DNA of 64,000 nucleotides from Desulfobulbus elongatus DSM 2908 (GCF_000621145.1 NZ_JHZB01000020.1:1-64000); one strand, 5' to 3'; shown: positions 43,497 through 52,825, counted from the stretch's first letter. Notes: generated by a model from the letters alone, not told the origin. Translations and numbers: made by a program.

Positions 43497-44963
43497 ATGA
43501 CCATGCCACTCACCGACACGACCCTGCTCCGAAACCTGGGTTACATCGACGGCCGCTGGCAGGCGGCCTGCGACGGTGCGGTCTATCCGGTCATCGATCC
43601 GGCCACCAGCGCCCTGCTGGCCGAGGTGGCCGACATGGGTCCCACCGAGACCGAGGCGGCGATTGCCGCGGCCAGCGAAGCCTGGCCGGCCTGGCGCGCC
43701 CTGACCGCCAAGGAGCGGGCCGCTGTGCTCAAACGGTGGTTCGAGCTGATCCTGGCCCATGCCGAGGACCTGGCCCAGCTCATCACCGCCGAACAGGGCA
43801 AGCCCCTGGCCGAGGCCCGCGGCGAGGTCAGCTACGGCGCCTCTTTCGTGGAATGGTTCGCCGAGGAGGCCCGGCGCGCCTACGGCACGGTGATTCCGAG
43901 CAACCAGAACGACCGCATGCTGCTGACCATCAAGCAGCCGATCGGCGTCTGCGCCGCCATCACCCCGTGGAATTTTCCCCTGGCCATGATCACCCGCAAA
44001 GTGGCGCCGGCCCTGGCGGCGGGATGCACCGTGGTCTGCAAGCCGGCGGAGGCGACGCCGCTGACCGCCCTGGCCTTGGCCGTGCTGGCCGAACGGGCCG
44101 GTCTGCCGCCGGGGGTCCTGAACATCGTCACCTGCGACGGCGCCCGCGTGCCGGAGGTCGGCCGCGTGCTCTGCGCCAGCCCCCTGGTGCGCAAGCTGTC
44201 GTTCACCGGCTCCACCGCGGTCGGCCGGCTGCTCATGCGGCAATCGGCCGACACCGTGAAGAAGCTGTCGCTGGAGCTGGGCGGCAACGCGCCGTTCATC
44301 GTCTTTGACGACGCCGACCTGGATGCGGCGGTCGACGGCGCCCTGGCCTCGAAATACCGCAATGCCGGCCAGACCTGCGTGTGCGCCAACCGGCTCTATG
44401 TCCAGGACGGCGTCTACGATGCCTTTGCCGACAAGCTGGCAGCCAGGGTCCGGGCTATGAAGGTGGGCGCGGGCACCGAGCCGGACGTGGCGATCGGGCC
44501 GCTGATCGAGCCGGCGGCGCTGACCAAGGTGAAGGAACACATCGCCGACGCCTTGGCCGGCGGCGCGCGGGTGCTGGTGGGCGGCAAACCCCACGCGCGC
44601 GGCGGTCTCTTTTTCGAGCCGACCGTGCTCACCGATGTCACCCAGCAGATGCAGGTGGCGCGCGAGGAGACCTTTGGCCCGGTGGCACCGCTGTTCCGCT
44701 TCCGTACCGATCAGGAGGCCATCGCCATGGCCAACGCCAGCGAATTCGGCCTGGCCGCCTATTTCTACGCCCGCGACATCGGCCGCGTGCTCCGGGTGGC
44801 GACGGCGATCGAGGCCGGCATGGTCTGCGTCAACAGCGGCCTGCTCTCCACGGAGGTGGCGCCGTTCGGCGGCGTCAAGCAATCGGGACTGGGCCGCGAG
44901 GGCGCCAGGGAGGGGCTGGAGGAGTACCTGGAACTAAAATACATTGCCCTGGCCGGGATGTAA
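43497..44963 (+). CDS. gabD: NAD(P)-dependent succinate-semialdehyde dehydrogenase-like
   Basis: A 488-residue aldehyde dehydrogenase close to the GabD group. It has the cofactor region ITPWNFPLAMITRKVAPALA, the NAD-loop SFTGSTAVGRLLM, general base Glu in LELGGNAPFIVFDDADLD and the catalytic Cys in NAGQTCVCANRLYVQ. Specificity for succinate semialdehyde is inferred from overall similarity of these segments. GGGAGG stands before the ATG at 43497. The stop overlaps the next start by one base (TAATG), so it is co-translated with the flavodoxin-like gene. Confidence 0.88.
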   Translation: MTMPLTDTTLLRNLGYIDGRWQAACDGAVYPVIDPATSALLAEVADMGPTETEAAIAAASEAWPAWRALTAKERAAVLKRWFELILAHAEDLAQLITAEQGKPLAEARGEVSYGASFVEWFAEEARRAYGTVIPSNQNDRMLLTIKQPIGVCAAITPWNFPLAMITRKVAPALAAGCTVVCKPAEATPLTALALAVLAERAGLPPGVLNIVTCDGARVPEVGRVLCASPLVRKLSFTGSTAVGRLLMRQSADTVKKLSLELGGNAPFIVFDDADLDAAVDGALASKYRNAGQTCVCANRLYVQDGVYDAFADKLAARVRAMKVGAGTEPDVAIGPLIEPAALTKVKEHIADALAGGARVLVGGKPHARGGLFFEPTVLTDVTQQMQVAREETFGPVAPLFRFRTDQEAIAMANASEFGLAAYFYARDIGRVLRVATAIEAGMVCVNSGLLSTEVAPFGGVKQSGLGREGAREGLEEYLELKYIALAGM

Positions 44964-45451
44964 TGGGCCTGCCGGTTTCTGAGCGCGTGGCCCGCAGGAA
45001 AAAAATTCTGGTGCTCTACCACTCCCAGTCCGGCACCATGGCGCGGCTGGCCCACTGTTTTGCCCAGGGCGCGGCCAGGGAGGAGGAAGTCGCCGTCAGC
45101 CTCAAACAGGCGCGGGAGGCCGGGCTCGACGACCTGCTGGGCTGCGACGCCATCGCCGTCGGCTCGCCCGAATACTTCGGCACCATGGCCGGCATGATCA
45201 AGGATTTCTTCGACCGCACCTTCGAGGCGGCCCGGGACAAAACCGTCGGCCTGCCGTTCGTGCTCTTTGTCTGTGCCGGCAACGACGGCCGGGGCGCCCT
45301 CGCCCAGATGGAACGGCTCGCGGCCGGATACAAGTGGCGCAAGGTGCAGGAGCACGCGAGGGTGGTCGGCCCGCCCACGGCGCAGGATTGCGCGGCGATG
45401 GAAGAACTGGGCCAGACCCTGGCCGCCGGGCTGGCTTTCGGCATCTTCTGA
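44963..45451 (+). CDS. Flavodoxin-fold / WrbA-like NAD(P)H-quinone oxidoreductase
   Basis: A 162-residue FMN protein. ILVLYHSQSGTMARLAHCFA is the phosphate-binding loop; IAVGSPEYFGTMAGMIKDFF is the isoalloxazine loop of WrbA/NADPH-dependent FMN reductase-like proteins. It is shorter than WrbA (about 200), so it may be a simple flavodoxin-like electron carrier. It begins at the stop codon of the aldehyde dehydrogenase (TAATG), and may accept electrons or reduce a quinone in the same pathway. Confidence 0.78.
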   Translation: MGLPVSERVARRKKILVLYHSQSGTMARLAHCFAQGAAREEEVAVSLKQAREAGLDDLLGCDAIAVGSPEYFGTMAGMIKDFFDRTFEAARDKTVGLPFVLFVCAGNDGRGALAQMERLAAGYKWRKVQEHARVVGPPTAQDCAAMEELGQTLAAGLAFGIF

Positions 45452-45569
45452 GCAATGATCCGTAACCTCCCGGATAACCGCCGAACTGACGTGACCCGTG
45501 TTTTTTTGGTTATGCCCGCCCTGCAGGCAATTCTCTTGCGGATTTCTCATCCCTGACCGGGAAACTATC

Positions 45570-46265
45570 ATGCAGCGAAGACCATCCATGCAACAGCAGC
45601 AGCAAGGTCGGGCGGAACGGAGCGAAGCCCAACGTTCAGCGGGGCGGTTGGCGGAATGCGGCCCGCAGGCGGCCTCACTTGCGCCCGACCGATTTCTCGC
45701 CCTGGCTCAGGACCTTGGCGCCACGGCCGCGGTGCTGCTGCCGGCCGACGTTCTTGTCATCAATGATCGATATGCCGCCCTGTGCGCCGCGCCGCATCGC
45801 TGCCCCAGTTATGGCCTCACGCCCGGATGCCCGCCGCACGCGCCGTCGCCGGCCGCCTTCCGCGCTTGCCTGGCTGGCTATCGCCTTGTGCTGGTCTTCA
45901 AGATCGACGCCCCGGCCGCGGACCTGCTCAGCGACAACCGCAAATCAGTCGCCCAAGCCATCCATCGGATTGCCGCCGGTCTGGAGCAGGCCGCCCGCTC
46001 ATCCGGCTTTGCCCGCGCCCGCGGCATGGCCGCCGGTTCCTGCCGGGAGCTGTTCTGTGCCGATGAGGCAGACTGCGCCGTGCTGCACGGCGCCCGGCCC
46101 TGCCGCCATCCGGACCTAGCCCGGCCCTCGATCTCCGCCGTGGGCATCGACTTCGCGGCACTGGCCGCCCAAGCCGGCTGGCCCTTTGCCCGCATCGATG
46201 CCGATGCGGCGGTCGGCAGCGAGCCGGCCATGGGCCTTATGGCCGGCCTGGTGCTGCTCGATTGA
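45570..46265 (+). CDS. DUF2284-type cysteine-rich metal-binding protein
   Basis: A 231-residue protein with an unusual Gln-rich N-terminus (MQQQQQ near residues 7-12). The conserved part has CAAPHRCPSYGLTPGCPPHA, then SCRELFCADEADCAVLHGAR and PCRHPDLARPSISAVGID. These Cys groups define the DUF2284 predicted metal-binding family common in anaerobes, probably holding an Fe-S cluster. Function is unknown. An alternative start is ATG 45588. A clear ribosome-binding site is lacking, so the N-terminus is uncertain. Confidence 0.75.
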   Translation: MQRRPSMQQQQQGRAERSEAQRSAGRLAECGPQAASLAPDRFLALAQDLGATAAVLLPADVLVINDRYAALCAAPHRCPSYGLTPGCPPHAPSPAAFRACLAGYRLVLVFKIDAPAADLLSDNRKSVAQAIHRIAAGLEQAARSSGFARARGMAAGSCRELFCADEADCAVLHGARPCRHPDLARPSISAVGIDFAALAAQAGWPFARIDADAAVGSEPAMGLMAGLVLLD

Positions 46266-46308
46266 CAACAGCTTATTTTTCCGTCCTTTCAGAACAAAGA
46301 GCATAACG

Positions 46309-46587
46309 ATGCATACCGACGAATACGAAATCTCCATTGGCCGCGAACTGAACCATCATCAGCATGTGGTCAAAAAAATCCGGGCCGACCTGGAAAAGCG
46401 GCGGCAGCGCTACAATATGGACTATGCCGAGGCGGTCCGGGCAGCCGCCGAGGGCCGCCTGGACATCACGGCCAAGGAGTTGGCCGCGTGGCAGGAAGAC
46501 GTCGAGGCGCTGCCCCAATGGGAACAGCGCCTCGAAGAGTATCGCAAGGCCCTGGCCATGATGCGGATCACGGCCTCGCGGTCTTAA
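46309..46587 (+). CDS. Small helical protein, unknown function
   Basis: A 92-residue, very charged, helical protein (HHQHVVKKIRADLEKRRQRY, then WQEDVEALPQWEQRLEEYRK). It has no membrane segment or recognisable domain. It starts 43 bp after the DUF2284 gene and may be co-transcribed. Codon usage matches its neighbours. There is no strong ribosome-binding site, so confidence is moderate. Confidence 0.55.
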   Translation: MHTDEYEISIGRELNHHQHVVKKIRADLEKRRQRYNMDYAEAVRAAAEGRLDITAKELAAWQEDVEALPQWEQRLEEYRKALAMMRITASRS

Positions 46588-46599
46588 GTGACAGACGGA

Positions 46600-46773
46600 T
46601 CAGTGGCCGCCCGGAAAGAGCAGATGGCTGAGCCAGTAGAGGATGAACAGGGAACCGACCCCGATGCCGATGGACCACCGGATCAGTGACAATTCGGCGG
46701 GCAGGAGGGGTTCATATTCCATCTGTTTGATTTCGTCAGCCACTTTCGGTTGCTGCTCTTGCTGTTGTGCCAT
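46600..46773 (-). CDS. 57-residue single-span membrane microprotein next to the YeiH-type exporter
   Basis: This short frame on the minus strand starts ATG at 46773 and stops TGA at 46602-46600. The protein begins with a Gln/Glu-rich cytoplasmic part (MAQQQEQQPKVADEIKQMEY), then ELSLIRW and one membrane segment SIGIGVGSLFILYWLSHLLF, ending PGGH. GGAGG stands seven bases before the ATG. It starts 15 bp after the stop of the large exporter gene on the same strand, so it is probably a small accessory subunit of that transporter. No family is recognised. Confidence 0.75.
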   Translation of the reverse strand: MAQQQEQQPKVADEIKQMEYEPLLPAELSLIRWSIGIGVGSLFILYWLSHLLFPGGH

Positions 46774-46788
46774 AGTGAAACCTCCGTG

Positions 46789-48561
46789 CTAAATGGTTGG
46801 CGGCTTGACGCCGTGGAAAAAGAGCCATGAGATGAACAGGCCGACCCAGATGATGAAGCCGAACAGGCTGATGCAGTAGACCGCCGCCAGCTTGCCCAGC
46901 CCCTCCTGCATCAGCTTCTTGAAGTTGGACACCAGGCCGATGGTGAAGAAGCAGAGCAGGAAAAACAGCCCCCTGAAGACATCGCCCTGACTGCTGGACG
47001 ATTTGGCCTTGCCCAGGAAACTCTTGGGTTCCTTGATCTTCTCGCCCACTTCCTTCTGCTTGGCCTTGACGCCATCGAGTTCCGTTTTCAAACCGGCCAG
47101 CACCGTGGCGTCGGTGGTGGCCTTCATCTTGGTCTCGATCGAGGTAACCGAGGCCTTCAGTTCGGCCAGTTCCTTGTCGGCCGGTCCCAACACCTTGGCG
47201 GCCGGCCAGCACATGGCCACCAGAATGGCGAAGGTGAGCACGTAGCCGATGACGAATTTGGGGAACCGGTGCCAGATTTCGCCGGCATCGACCTTCTGGC
47301 CGGGTTTGACGTCGATCTTGGCCACCCAGATGTAGGCCAGCAGGAAGGCCCAGACGCCGATGAAGATATCGATGAACATCTTGACCGTGGTGGCGGTCAT
47401 GGTGATCCAGCCCTCGGCATAGTTGATGCCGGCGGCATCAAGCGCCTGGGCGCGGATCAGGGCGTCGGTGATGGCGCCGCTGGCAATGGCGCCGCCGTCC
47501 GATTTCACCGCCAGGCCCATCCAGGCGCCGGCGACCAGTGGTTCGGTCCACAGGAAGAACTTGGCCAGAAACGGCAGGATCACCATCTCGATGGCCACGA
47601 AGATGACCACCAGCGAGGAAACCATGATCGGCACGATGGGCCGGGCGCGGATGGCGCCGCCGGTGGCGATGGAAGCGGACACGCCGCAGATCGAGATGCC
47701 GGAGGCCAGCGGTGCCGACCATTCCCGGCTGAACTTGAAATATTTCCGCGAGATGTAGTAGACCACGGCCCAGTAGATGAGATAGGCCTCGACAATGGCG
47801 CAGAAGCCCCGGAACATGATGTTCGAGGCCAGACCGAAGGACTCGGCGGCCTTGATGCCCAGGCCGGCGCCCATGATGACGATACCGGTCTTGATGTACA
47901 GCTCGGGCCGGGCCGCTTCCTTCATCAGGTTGGCGAGTCCCGGGAACAGGTTGCCGATGAGCAGGCCGAGGATCAGGGCCAGGATGTAGCCGAACTCGCC
48001 GCTCATGCTCAGCGCCCAGGGGATGCCGAACTTGGCGGCCTGCTGCTTGGTGGCGGCGATGTAGCCCCAATGGCCCATGAACCAGCAGAGGTAGCTGAGC
48101 CAGAAGGCCAGGGTGAAGCCGAACATGAATTTCGGCACGTTGGCCCCCAGGGCGACCGCGCCCAGGGTCATGATCACCAGGGCGAACAGGTAGGTCAGCA
48201 CCACCGTCACGATGGGCGCCATGCCCGCCTTCTTGTACTGCTGGCCCACCTGCAGGGCGGAGACATCGCCGTCGGCGGTCACCGTCGCTTCCTTGCCGTC
48301 CTTGGTTTTCAGGGTCAGTTTCTGGCCGTCGATCTTGGCGATCTCCCCTTCCACCCCCTTGTACTTGGATGAAATGGCGCTGACCGCCTTGCCCGGATCG
48401 ACCCAGACGCCCATTTTTGCGCCCCAGCCCAGGATATCCATTCCCTTGAATGACCCCAGACTGAGGGCGAAGATGACGAGACCCAGGATCAGCGCCAGCC
48501 AATCCTCGCTGATCCAGCCTCCTCCTCCCTCCAGTTTGCCGTGCGTGTTTTCTTGTGACAT
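46789..48561 (-). CDS. YeiH-family putative sulfate/anion exporter with two inserted soluble segments
   Basis: A 590-residue inner-membrane protein of the PF03601 (YeiH, putative sulfate exporter) family: GILLGNLFPG-like segments, YIKTGIVIMGAGLGIKAAES, SICGVSASIATGGAIRARP and AWMGLAVKSDGGAIASGAIT. Usual members have about 340 residues. Here a soluble insert (about 55-110, with KIDGQKLTLKTKDGKEATVT) follows the first membrane segment, and a coiled coil (about 460-515, many Lys/Glu heptads) interrupts the later part. These suggest a regulatory or periplasmic domain. AAAGGAGG precedes the ATG. It lies downstream of its probable sigma-54 regulator. The transported anion is unproven. Confidence 0.82.
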   Translation of the reverse strand: MSQENTHGKLEGGGGWISEDWLALILGLVIFALSLGSFKGMDILGWGAKMGVWVDPGKAVSAISSKYKGVEGEIAKIDGQKLTLKTKDGKEATVTADGDVSALQVGQQYKKAGMAPIVTVVLTYLFALVIMTLGAVALGANVPKFMFGFTLAFWLSYLCWFMGHWGYIAATKQQAAKFGIPWALSMSGEFGYILALILGLLIGNLFPGLANLMKEAARPELYIKTGIVIMGAGLGIKAAESFGLASNIMFRGFCAIVEAYLIYWAVVYYISRKYFKFSREWSAPLASGISICGVSASIATGGAIRARPIVPIMVSSLVVIFVAIEMVILPFLAKFFLWTEPLVAGAWMGLAVKSDGGAIASGAITDALIRAQALDAAGINYAEGWITMTATTVKMFIDIFIGVWAFLLAYIWVAKIDVKPGQKVDAGEIWHRFPKFVIGYVLTFAILVAMCWPAAKVLGPADKELAELKASVTSIETKMKATTDATVLAGLKTELDGVKAKQKEVGEKIKEPKSFLGKAKSSSSQGDVFRGLFFLLCFFTIGLVSNFKKLMQEGLGKLAAVYCISLFGFIIWVGLFISWLFFHGVKPPTI

Positions 48562-48669
48562 ACAACCTCCTTTATTGTGAGTGACAATCCCGCGAAACCG
48601 GCTGTGATTTCACGGTCTTTTCCCTGCGTCCCTGCCGCGCCCACCGCCCGGTGCACGCGGAACAGGATG

Positions 48670-50127
48670 TTACCTATTGCTCTTGGTACGGAAGGCGGCC
48701 GCCTGCTCGCCCAACCGCGCCAGGATCTTCTGGACCGCCACCCGCGACAGCCCCGAGATGCGGGCGGCCTCGGAAACGTTGCCCCTGGTTCGGGTCAGCA
48801 GATCGCGGACATATTCGAGGGTAAAGGCGTTGACCACCTCCGCCTTGGCCTCCTTGTATGCCATCGGCCTCCCCTTGGAGCCTGATTGGTGGCTCTGCTG
48901 CGGCCGGTCCGTTTTGCCGAGGACGGTCTCCACCAGGGCCAGATCCATGCGCTCGCCGGTGCAGAACACGGTCATCCTGCGGATGAAGCTCTGCAATTCC
49001 CGCACGTTGCCCGGCCAGGGGCAGGCCGACATCCACTGCAAGACCTCCGGGGTCAGCTCCTTGTCGGGCAACCCCATCTCCCGGCAGGTCCGGCGCAGGA
49101 AATGCTGGGCCAGCAGGGGAATGTCCTCGACCCGCTCCCGCAGGGGCGGCAGGGTGACGGTGAGGACGTTGAGACGGTAGTACAGATCCTCGCGGAAGGT
49201 TTTGGCGTGCAGGCTCGCCTCCAGGTCCTGGTTGGTGGAGGAAACGACCCGTACGTCCACGGTCTGATTGCCGTTGGCACCCACCGGCCGGATCTCGCCG
49301 TTCTGCAGGCAGCGCAGGAGCTTGATCTGCACCGCCGGGCTGATGTCGCCGATCTCGTCGAGATGGATGGTGCCGGTGTGGGCCGCCGAGAAAAGACCCT
49401 TGTGGTCCCGGTCCGCGCCGGTAAACGCGCCCCTGACATGGCCGAACAGTTCGCTTTCCAGCAGATTCTCCGGGATGGAGGGGCAGTTGACCGCCAGGAA
49501 CGGCCGGGCCGCCCTGGGGCCGGTGCGGTGGATCAGCCGGGCCACCAGTTCCTTGCCGGTGCCCGATTCGCCGCGGATCAGCACCGCGTACTCCGATTGG
49601 GCCACCGCGGCCACGGTCTGGCGCAGCTTGCGCATGGCCGGGCCTTCGCCGATCAGCTCCTCCTGGGTTTCCTGGCGGGAGACGATCTGGCGCAGCCGGT
49701 TGTTTTCCGCCAGCAGCCGGCTCCGCTCCAGTCCCTTGGCCACCACCCGGAAGAGCTGCTCCGGCTCAATGGGTTTGGTGAGGAAATCGTAGGCGCCGGC
49801 GTGCAGGGCCTCCACCGCGGTCTCGATGGTGCCGTAGGCGCTCAGCACCACCACGCTCAGGTCGGGCTGGAGCGCGAGGGCTTCGGCGAGCAGCTGCATG
49901 CCGCTCATTTCCGGCATGCGCAGATCGGTGATCATCAGGTGGAACGGGCCGCTGGCGAGCAGCCCGAGGGCCTCTTTGCCGCTGTGGGCCGCTTCGACCC
50001 GTGTCCCGCCGAAATGACCGGCCACCAGCCGGACCAGGCCGCGGGCGAAGTCCTGCTCGTCGTCGACGATGACGATGTTGATCTGGTCCGCCGGGCCGTG
50101 GGGCGGCGGCGCGGTCAAACTGTTCAT
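48670..50127 (-). CDS. Sigma-54-dependent response regulator (NtrC family)
   Basis: A 485-residue regulator. Receiver: IVIVDDEQDF and MITDLRMPEMSG. AAA+ domain: Walker A GESGTGKELVA, GAFTGA loop, TIHLDEIGD. C-terminal Fis-type helix-turn-helix: NVSEAARISGLSRVAVQKIL. The ATG (50127) overlaps the stop of the kinase gene. It precedes the exporter gene by 108 bp on the same strand and is expected to control it through sigma-54, although no perfect -24/-12 site is visible in that gap. Confidence 0.93.
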   Translation of the reverse strand: MNSLTAPPPHGPADQINIVIVDDEQDFARGLVRLVAGHFGGTRVEAAHSGKEALGLLASGPFHLMITDLRMPEMSGMQLLAEALALQPDLSVVVLSAYGTIETAVEALHAGAYDFLTKPIEPEQLFRVVAKGLERSRLLAENNRLRQIVSRQETQEELIGEGPAMRKLRQTVAAVAQSEYAVLIRGESGTGKELVARLIHRTGPRAARPFLAVNCPSIPENLLESELFGHVRGAFTGADRDHKGLFSAAHTGTIHLDEIGDISPAVQIKLLRCLQNGEIRPVGANGNQTVDVRVVSSTNQDLEASLHAKTFREDLYYRLNVLTVTLPPLRERVEDIPLLAQHFLRRTCREMGLPDKELTPEVLQWMSACPWPGNVRELQSFIRRMTVFCTGERMDLALVETVLGKTDRPQQSHQSGSKGRPMAYKEAKAEVVNAFTLEYVRDLLTRTRGNVSEAARISGLSRVAVQKILARLGEQAAAFRTKSNR

Positions 50128-52574
50128 GCCGTACCCTCCGTTGCGGTTGTTTCAGGGGCCGTCGGCGCAAGCGCGCGCGGCAGCGTCACCATGAATCGCG
50201 CCCCGCCCAGATCGGGCGAACGGTCGATCTCGACCGTGCCGCCGACGTCGGTGACCATGCCGTAGACCACGGTCAGCCCCAGGCCACTGCCGGCGCCGAT
50301 CTCCTTGGTGGAGAAAAAGGGGTCGAAGATGTGGGCCTCGTGCTCGGCGGCCACGCCGGGGCCGTTGTCCTCGACCTCGATACCGACCATGTCGTTGTCC
50401 GCCGGGGCCACGCGGACGCGGATGACGCCGGTCCGTTCGGCAGCCGCGTCGAGCCCGTTGATCATCAGGTTGCCGAGTACCTGCTCCAGTTCGCCGACCC
50501 CCATGCGGACCATCAGTGGTTGTTCCGCGCAGACCAGGGTGATGCGCACGCCCTTCTTCACGGCCTGCACCGAAAAAACCTCGACGATGGCCGCGGCCAC
50601 GGCGCCGGCGTCGGCGGTTCCCGAGCCGGCGGCCTTGGGCCGGGCGAAGTTGAGCAGGTCCTGCAGGACCCGCTGGGCCTGGCGGGTATGGCGCTCGATG
50701 ACCTCCAGGTCGGTGACCTGCTGCGGATCGACGATCGATTGCCGCAACAGGCCGGCGTAGCAGAGAATCACCCCCAGGGGATTGTTGATCTCATGGGCCA
50801 GGCCGGCGGTGAGCTTGCCCACGGTGGCCATGCGCTCCGACTGCCACACCTGCATGCGCATCCGTTTTTCCATGGTCGTTTCCCGCAGGTAGACGACCAC
50901 CTGATCGGCAACGCCCTCGCGTCCCCGGACCGGATAAAGGGAAAGCGCGAAGGTCCGCCCTCCCTCCAGGCTCACCTCGCGCAGATCCGGGACGCCGCGG
51001 CCGATCATCTCCCGCAAGGGACAATGTTCCGCCCGAAGATCGCCGAACAGGACCAGGATGTTGCCGTCGGTCCGCTCGCCGTGGGTCAGTTCCTGGGCCA
51101 GGGTCCGGGCGGCCTCGTTGGCCATGAGCACGGCGCAGTTGTTGTCCATGAGCACCAGGGGATCGGAAATGCCCTCGACGATCGACTCCAGGATGTTCAT
51201 CTGCCGGAACAGACTGTCGATGGCGGTGAGGTTCTCGGCGGCTATGCCCAGTTGCCGGCCCAGGGCCAGAAGGACATCCCGGTCGTGCCGCGCCGCCTCG
51301 GCCTCGGTCGGCCATTGCAGGGCGAGCAGCCCCTCCGCGTTGCCGGTGCTCGACTCGACCGGCACGAAGATGCGCCGGTCCATGGCCACGCAGGTGCTGC
51401 CGGTCAGCACCTCGACAAAATTCGCGGGCATTTGGGGCAACGATTCCGTTTCCGGCCAGACAAAGGAACTCTGCGATCCCATGGTACAGACATAGGCGAT
51501 CCGCTCGGCCGCGAACCGCCGGCAGATCCTGGGCAGGGAGAAATGCCAGAGTTCGGCCCGCGAGCGGCTGCGGTACATGTCCTCCAGCAGCCGGACAAAA
51601 AGATGCACGTCAGCCCGCCGCGCCTCCACCTCGCCGCTCAGGGCATCGGTGCGCTCGTCGACCATCTTGCGCAGGTTTTCGGCGTAATTCTGCAACTGGC
51701 GGCGCGCCTCGAACAGGTGCTCGCCCATCTGTTCCATGCCGTCCACCAGTTCCTCGATCTCGTCGCCCTGCTCCAGCCGGTGCAAGAGGGCCGAGCCCTC
51801 GGCATCGGTGACATTGCGGCGGAACACGGTGTTGAGACGCTTTAGGTTATTGACCACCAGCACCCGGAACAGCAGGTTGGCGCTGAAGAAAACCAGCAGC
51901 ATCGCCAGGGCGAAAAAGGCGAAATAGCTGAGAATGGTCTGTTCCAGCCGGCCGACGCTGCCGTGCACCGAGATACCGACGAAATCGACGCCGGCCACGT
52001 CGCCGGGATGCTTGCCGAAACCGCGCTCGCCGTACAGGTTGATCAGCTCCGCCGGCGCATCCTGGGCACGGCCGTGGCAGTACATGCAGCTTTCGTCGAA
52101 ACGGACCGGCCGCACCATGAGATAGTACTGCTCGCCGCTGATGACCCGGTAGCCCTGCCACAGATCCTGCCTGGCATTGGCGCGGAAGTAGCGGATCAGC
52201 TCGCGCTCCTGGTCGTTGGCCTCGTAGTCGGGATTGCGGGCATCGACCGCCACCCGGCGGAAGATGGTCCCTTCCTGGGGGGCATTGATGGTGGCCATGA
52301 TCTGCCGGGAGATGTAGGACGACGACATCGCCTGGATGATGAACCTGGACGGCAGCCGCTCGTACATCGCCGGCCGCAGGACGTCGCGCACATAGTGCTG
52401 GACCGAATCCACGTGGGTGAGGATCAGTCTGGCCTTGTCGCGCACCTCTTCCTCCAGGACATTGCGCATGTGGAAATAAAAGCCGACGGAAAAGGCGATC
52501 CCGAGAAACAGGGCTGCCAGCATCAAACCGGAGAGGAATTTGGTTTGAATCGTGTGTGGCTTGGGCAGATGCAT
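50124..52574 (-). CDS. Histidine kinase with a c-type haem motif in its periplasmic sensor (DUF3365)
   Basis: An 816-residue membrane kinase. TM1 at about 15-33; a periplasmic DUF3365/Tll0287-like domain (about 35-215) with C163-M-Y-C166-H167, the haem c attachment motif; TM2 at about 215-240; HAMP; a coiled linker; a GAF-like region (about 335-450); a PAS region (about 470-575); HisKA with AGLAHEINNPLGVILCYAG; and HATPase with EDNGPGVAAEHE and FFSTKEIGAGSGLGL. The periplasmic haem suggests sensing of redox state or a gas such as NO, CO or O2. The stop overlaps the regulator gene start, confirming the pair. The ATG at 52574 fits the first membrane segment. Confidence 0.92.
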   Translation of the reverse strand: MHLPKPHTIQTKFLSGLMLAALFLGIAFSVGFYFHMRNVLEEEVRDKARLILTHVDSVQHYVRDVLRPAMYERLPSRFIIQAMSSSYISRQIMATINAPQEGTIFRRVAVDARNPDYEANDQERELIRYFRANARQDLWQGYRVISGEQYYLMVRPVRFDESCMYCHGRAQDAPAELINLYGERGFGKHPGDVAGVDFVGISVHGSVGRLEQTILSYFAFFALAMLLVFFSANLLFRVLVVNNLKRLNTVFRRNVTDAEGSALLHRLEQGDEIEELVDGMEQMGEHLFEARRQLQNYAENLRKMVDERTDALSGEVEARRADVHLFVRLLEDMYRSRSRAELWHFSLPRICRRFAAERIAYVCTMGSQSSFVWPETESLPQMPANFVEVLTGSTCVAMDRRIFVPVESSTGNAEGLLALQWPTEAEAARHDRDVLLALGRQLGIAAENLTAIDSLFRQMNILESIVEGISDPLVLMDNNCAVLMANEAARTLAQELTHGERTDGNILVLFGDLRAEHCPLREMIGRGVPDLREVSLEGGRTFALSLYPVRGREGVADQVVVYLRETTMEKRMRMQVWQSERMATVGKLTAGLAHEINNPLGVILCYAGLLRQSIVDPQQVTDLEVIERHTRQAQRVLQDLLNFARPKAAGSGTADAGAVAAAIVEVFSVQAVKKGVRITLVCAEQPLMVRMGVGELEQVLGNLMINGLDAAAERTGVIRVRVAPADNDMVGIEVEDNGPGVAAEHEAHIFDPFFSTKEIGAGSGLGLTVVYGMVTDVGGTVEIDRSPDLGGARFMVTLPRALAPTAPETTATEGTA

Positions 52575-52746
52575 GGCGTTTCAGCGGGTATTCGTCCGTT
52601 CTCGGGTCAGGGATGGCACGCCGCGCGGACGCGGCACGTCAGACAATGCCAATCAAAAGGCGTGCCAGTCGCTGTATTTTATTTTTTAACGGAATAACGA
52701 GATGTTGAAAATAAGGAAACTGTCCGGATCAATGCGGGCGGCGCTC

Positions 52747-52793
52747 AAGTGACAACACGAGTTTTCATTGTACGAAAACTTGTGTTGTCACTT
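52747..52793. terminator. 20-bp inverted repeat downstream of hypB
   Basis: The arms 52747-52766 and 52774-52793 (AAGTGACAACAC...GTGTTGTCACTT at the outer ends) pair along 20 bp with one G-T mismatch and a 7-base loop. It lies 33 bp after hypB on the minus strand. No T-run follows, so it may be a processing or stability hairpin as much as an intrinsic terminator. Confidence 0.55.
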
Positions 52794-52825
52794 TGAACGA
52801 CGAGAGGGTTGGCAGGCGGGATCTG

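Noticed and set aside
48562-48669. Expected sigma-54 promoter before the YeiH-type exporter
   Set aside because: The 108-bp gap was read on the minus strand, and no TGGCAC-N5-TTGC match was found. The exporter may be read from upstream genes.
52652-52667. Possible sigma-54 promoter (TGGCAC-N5-TTGAT, minus strand) upstream of the haem kinase
   Set aside because: The -12 element has GA in place of the nearly invariant GC, so it fails at the most critical position.
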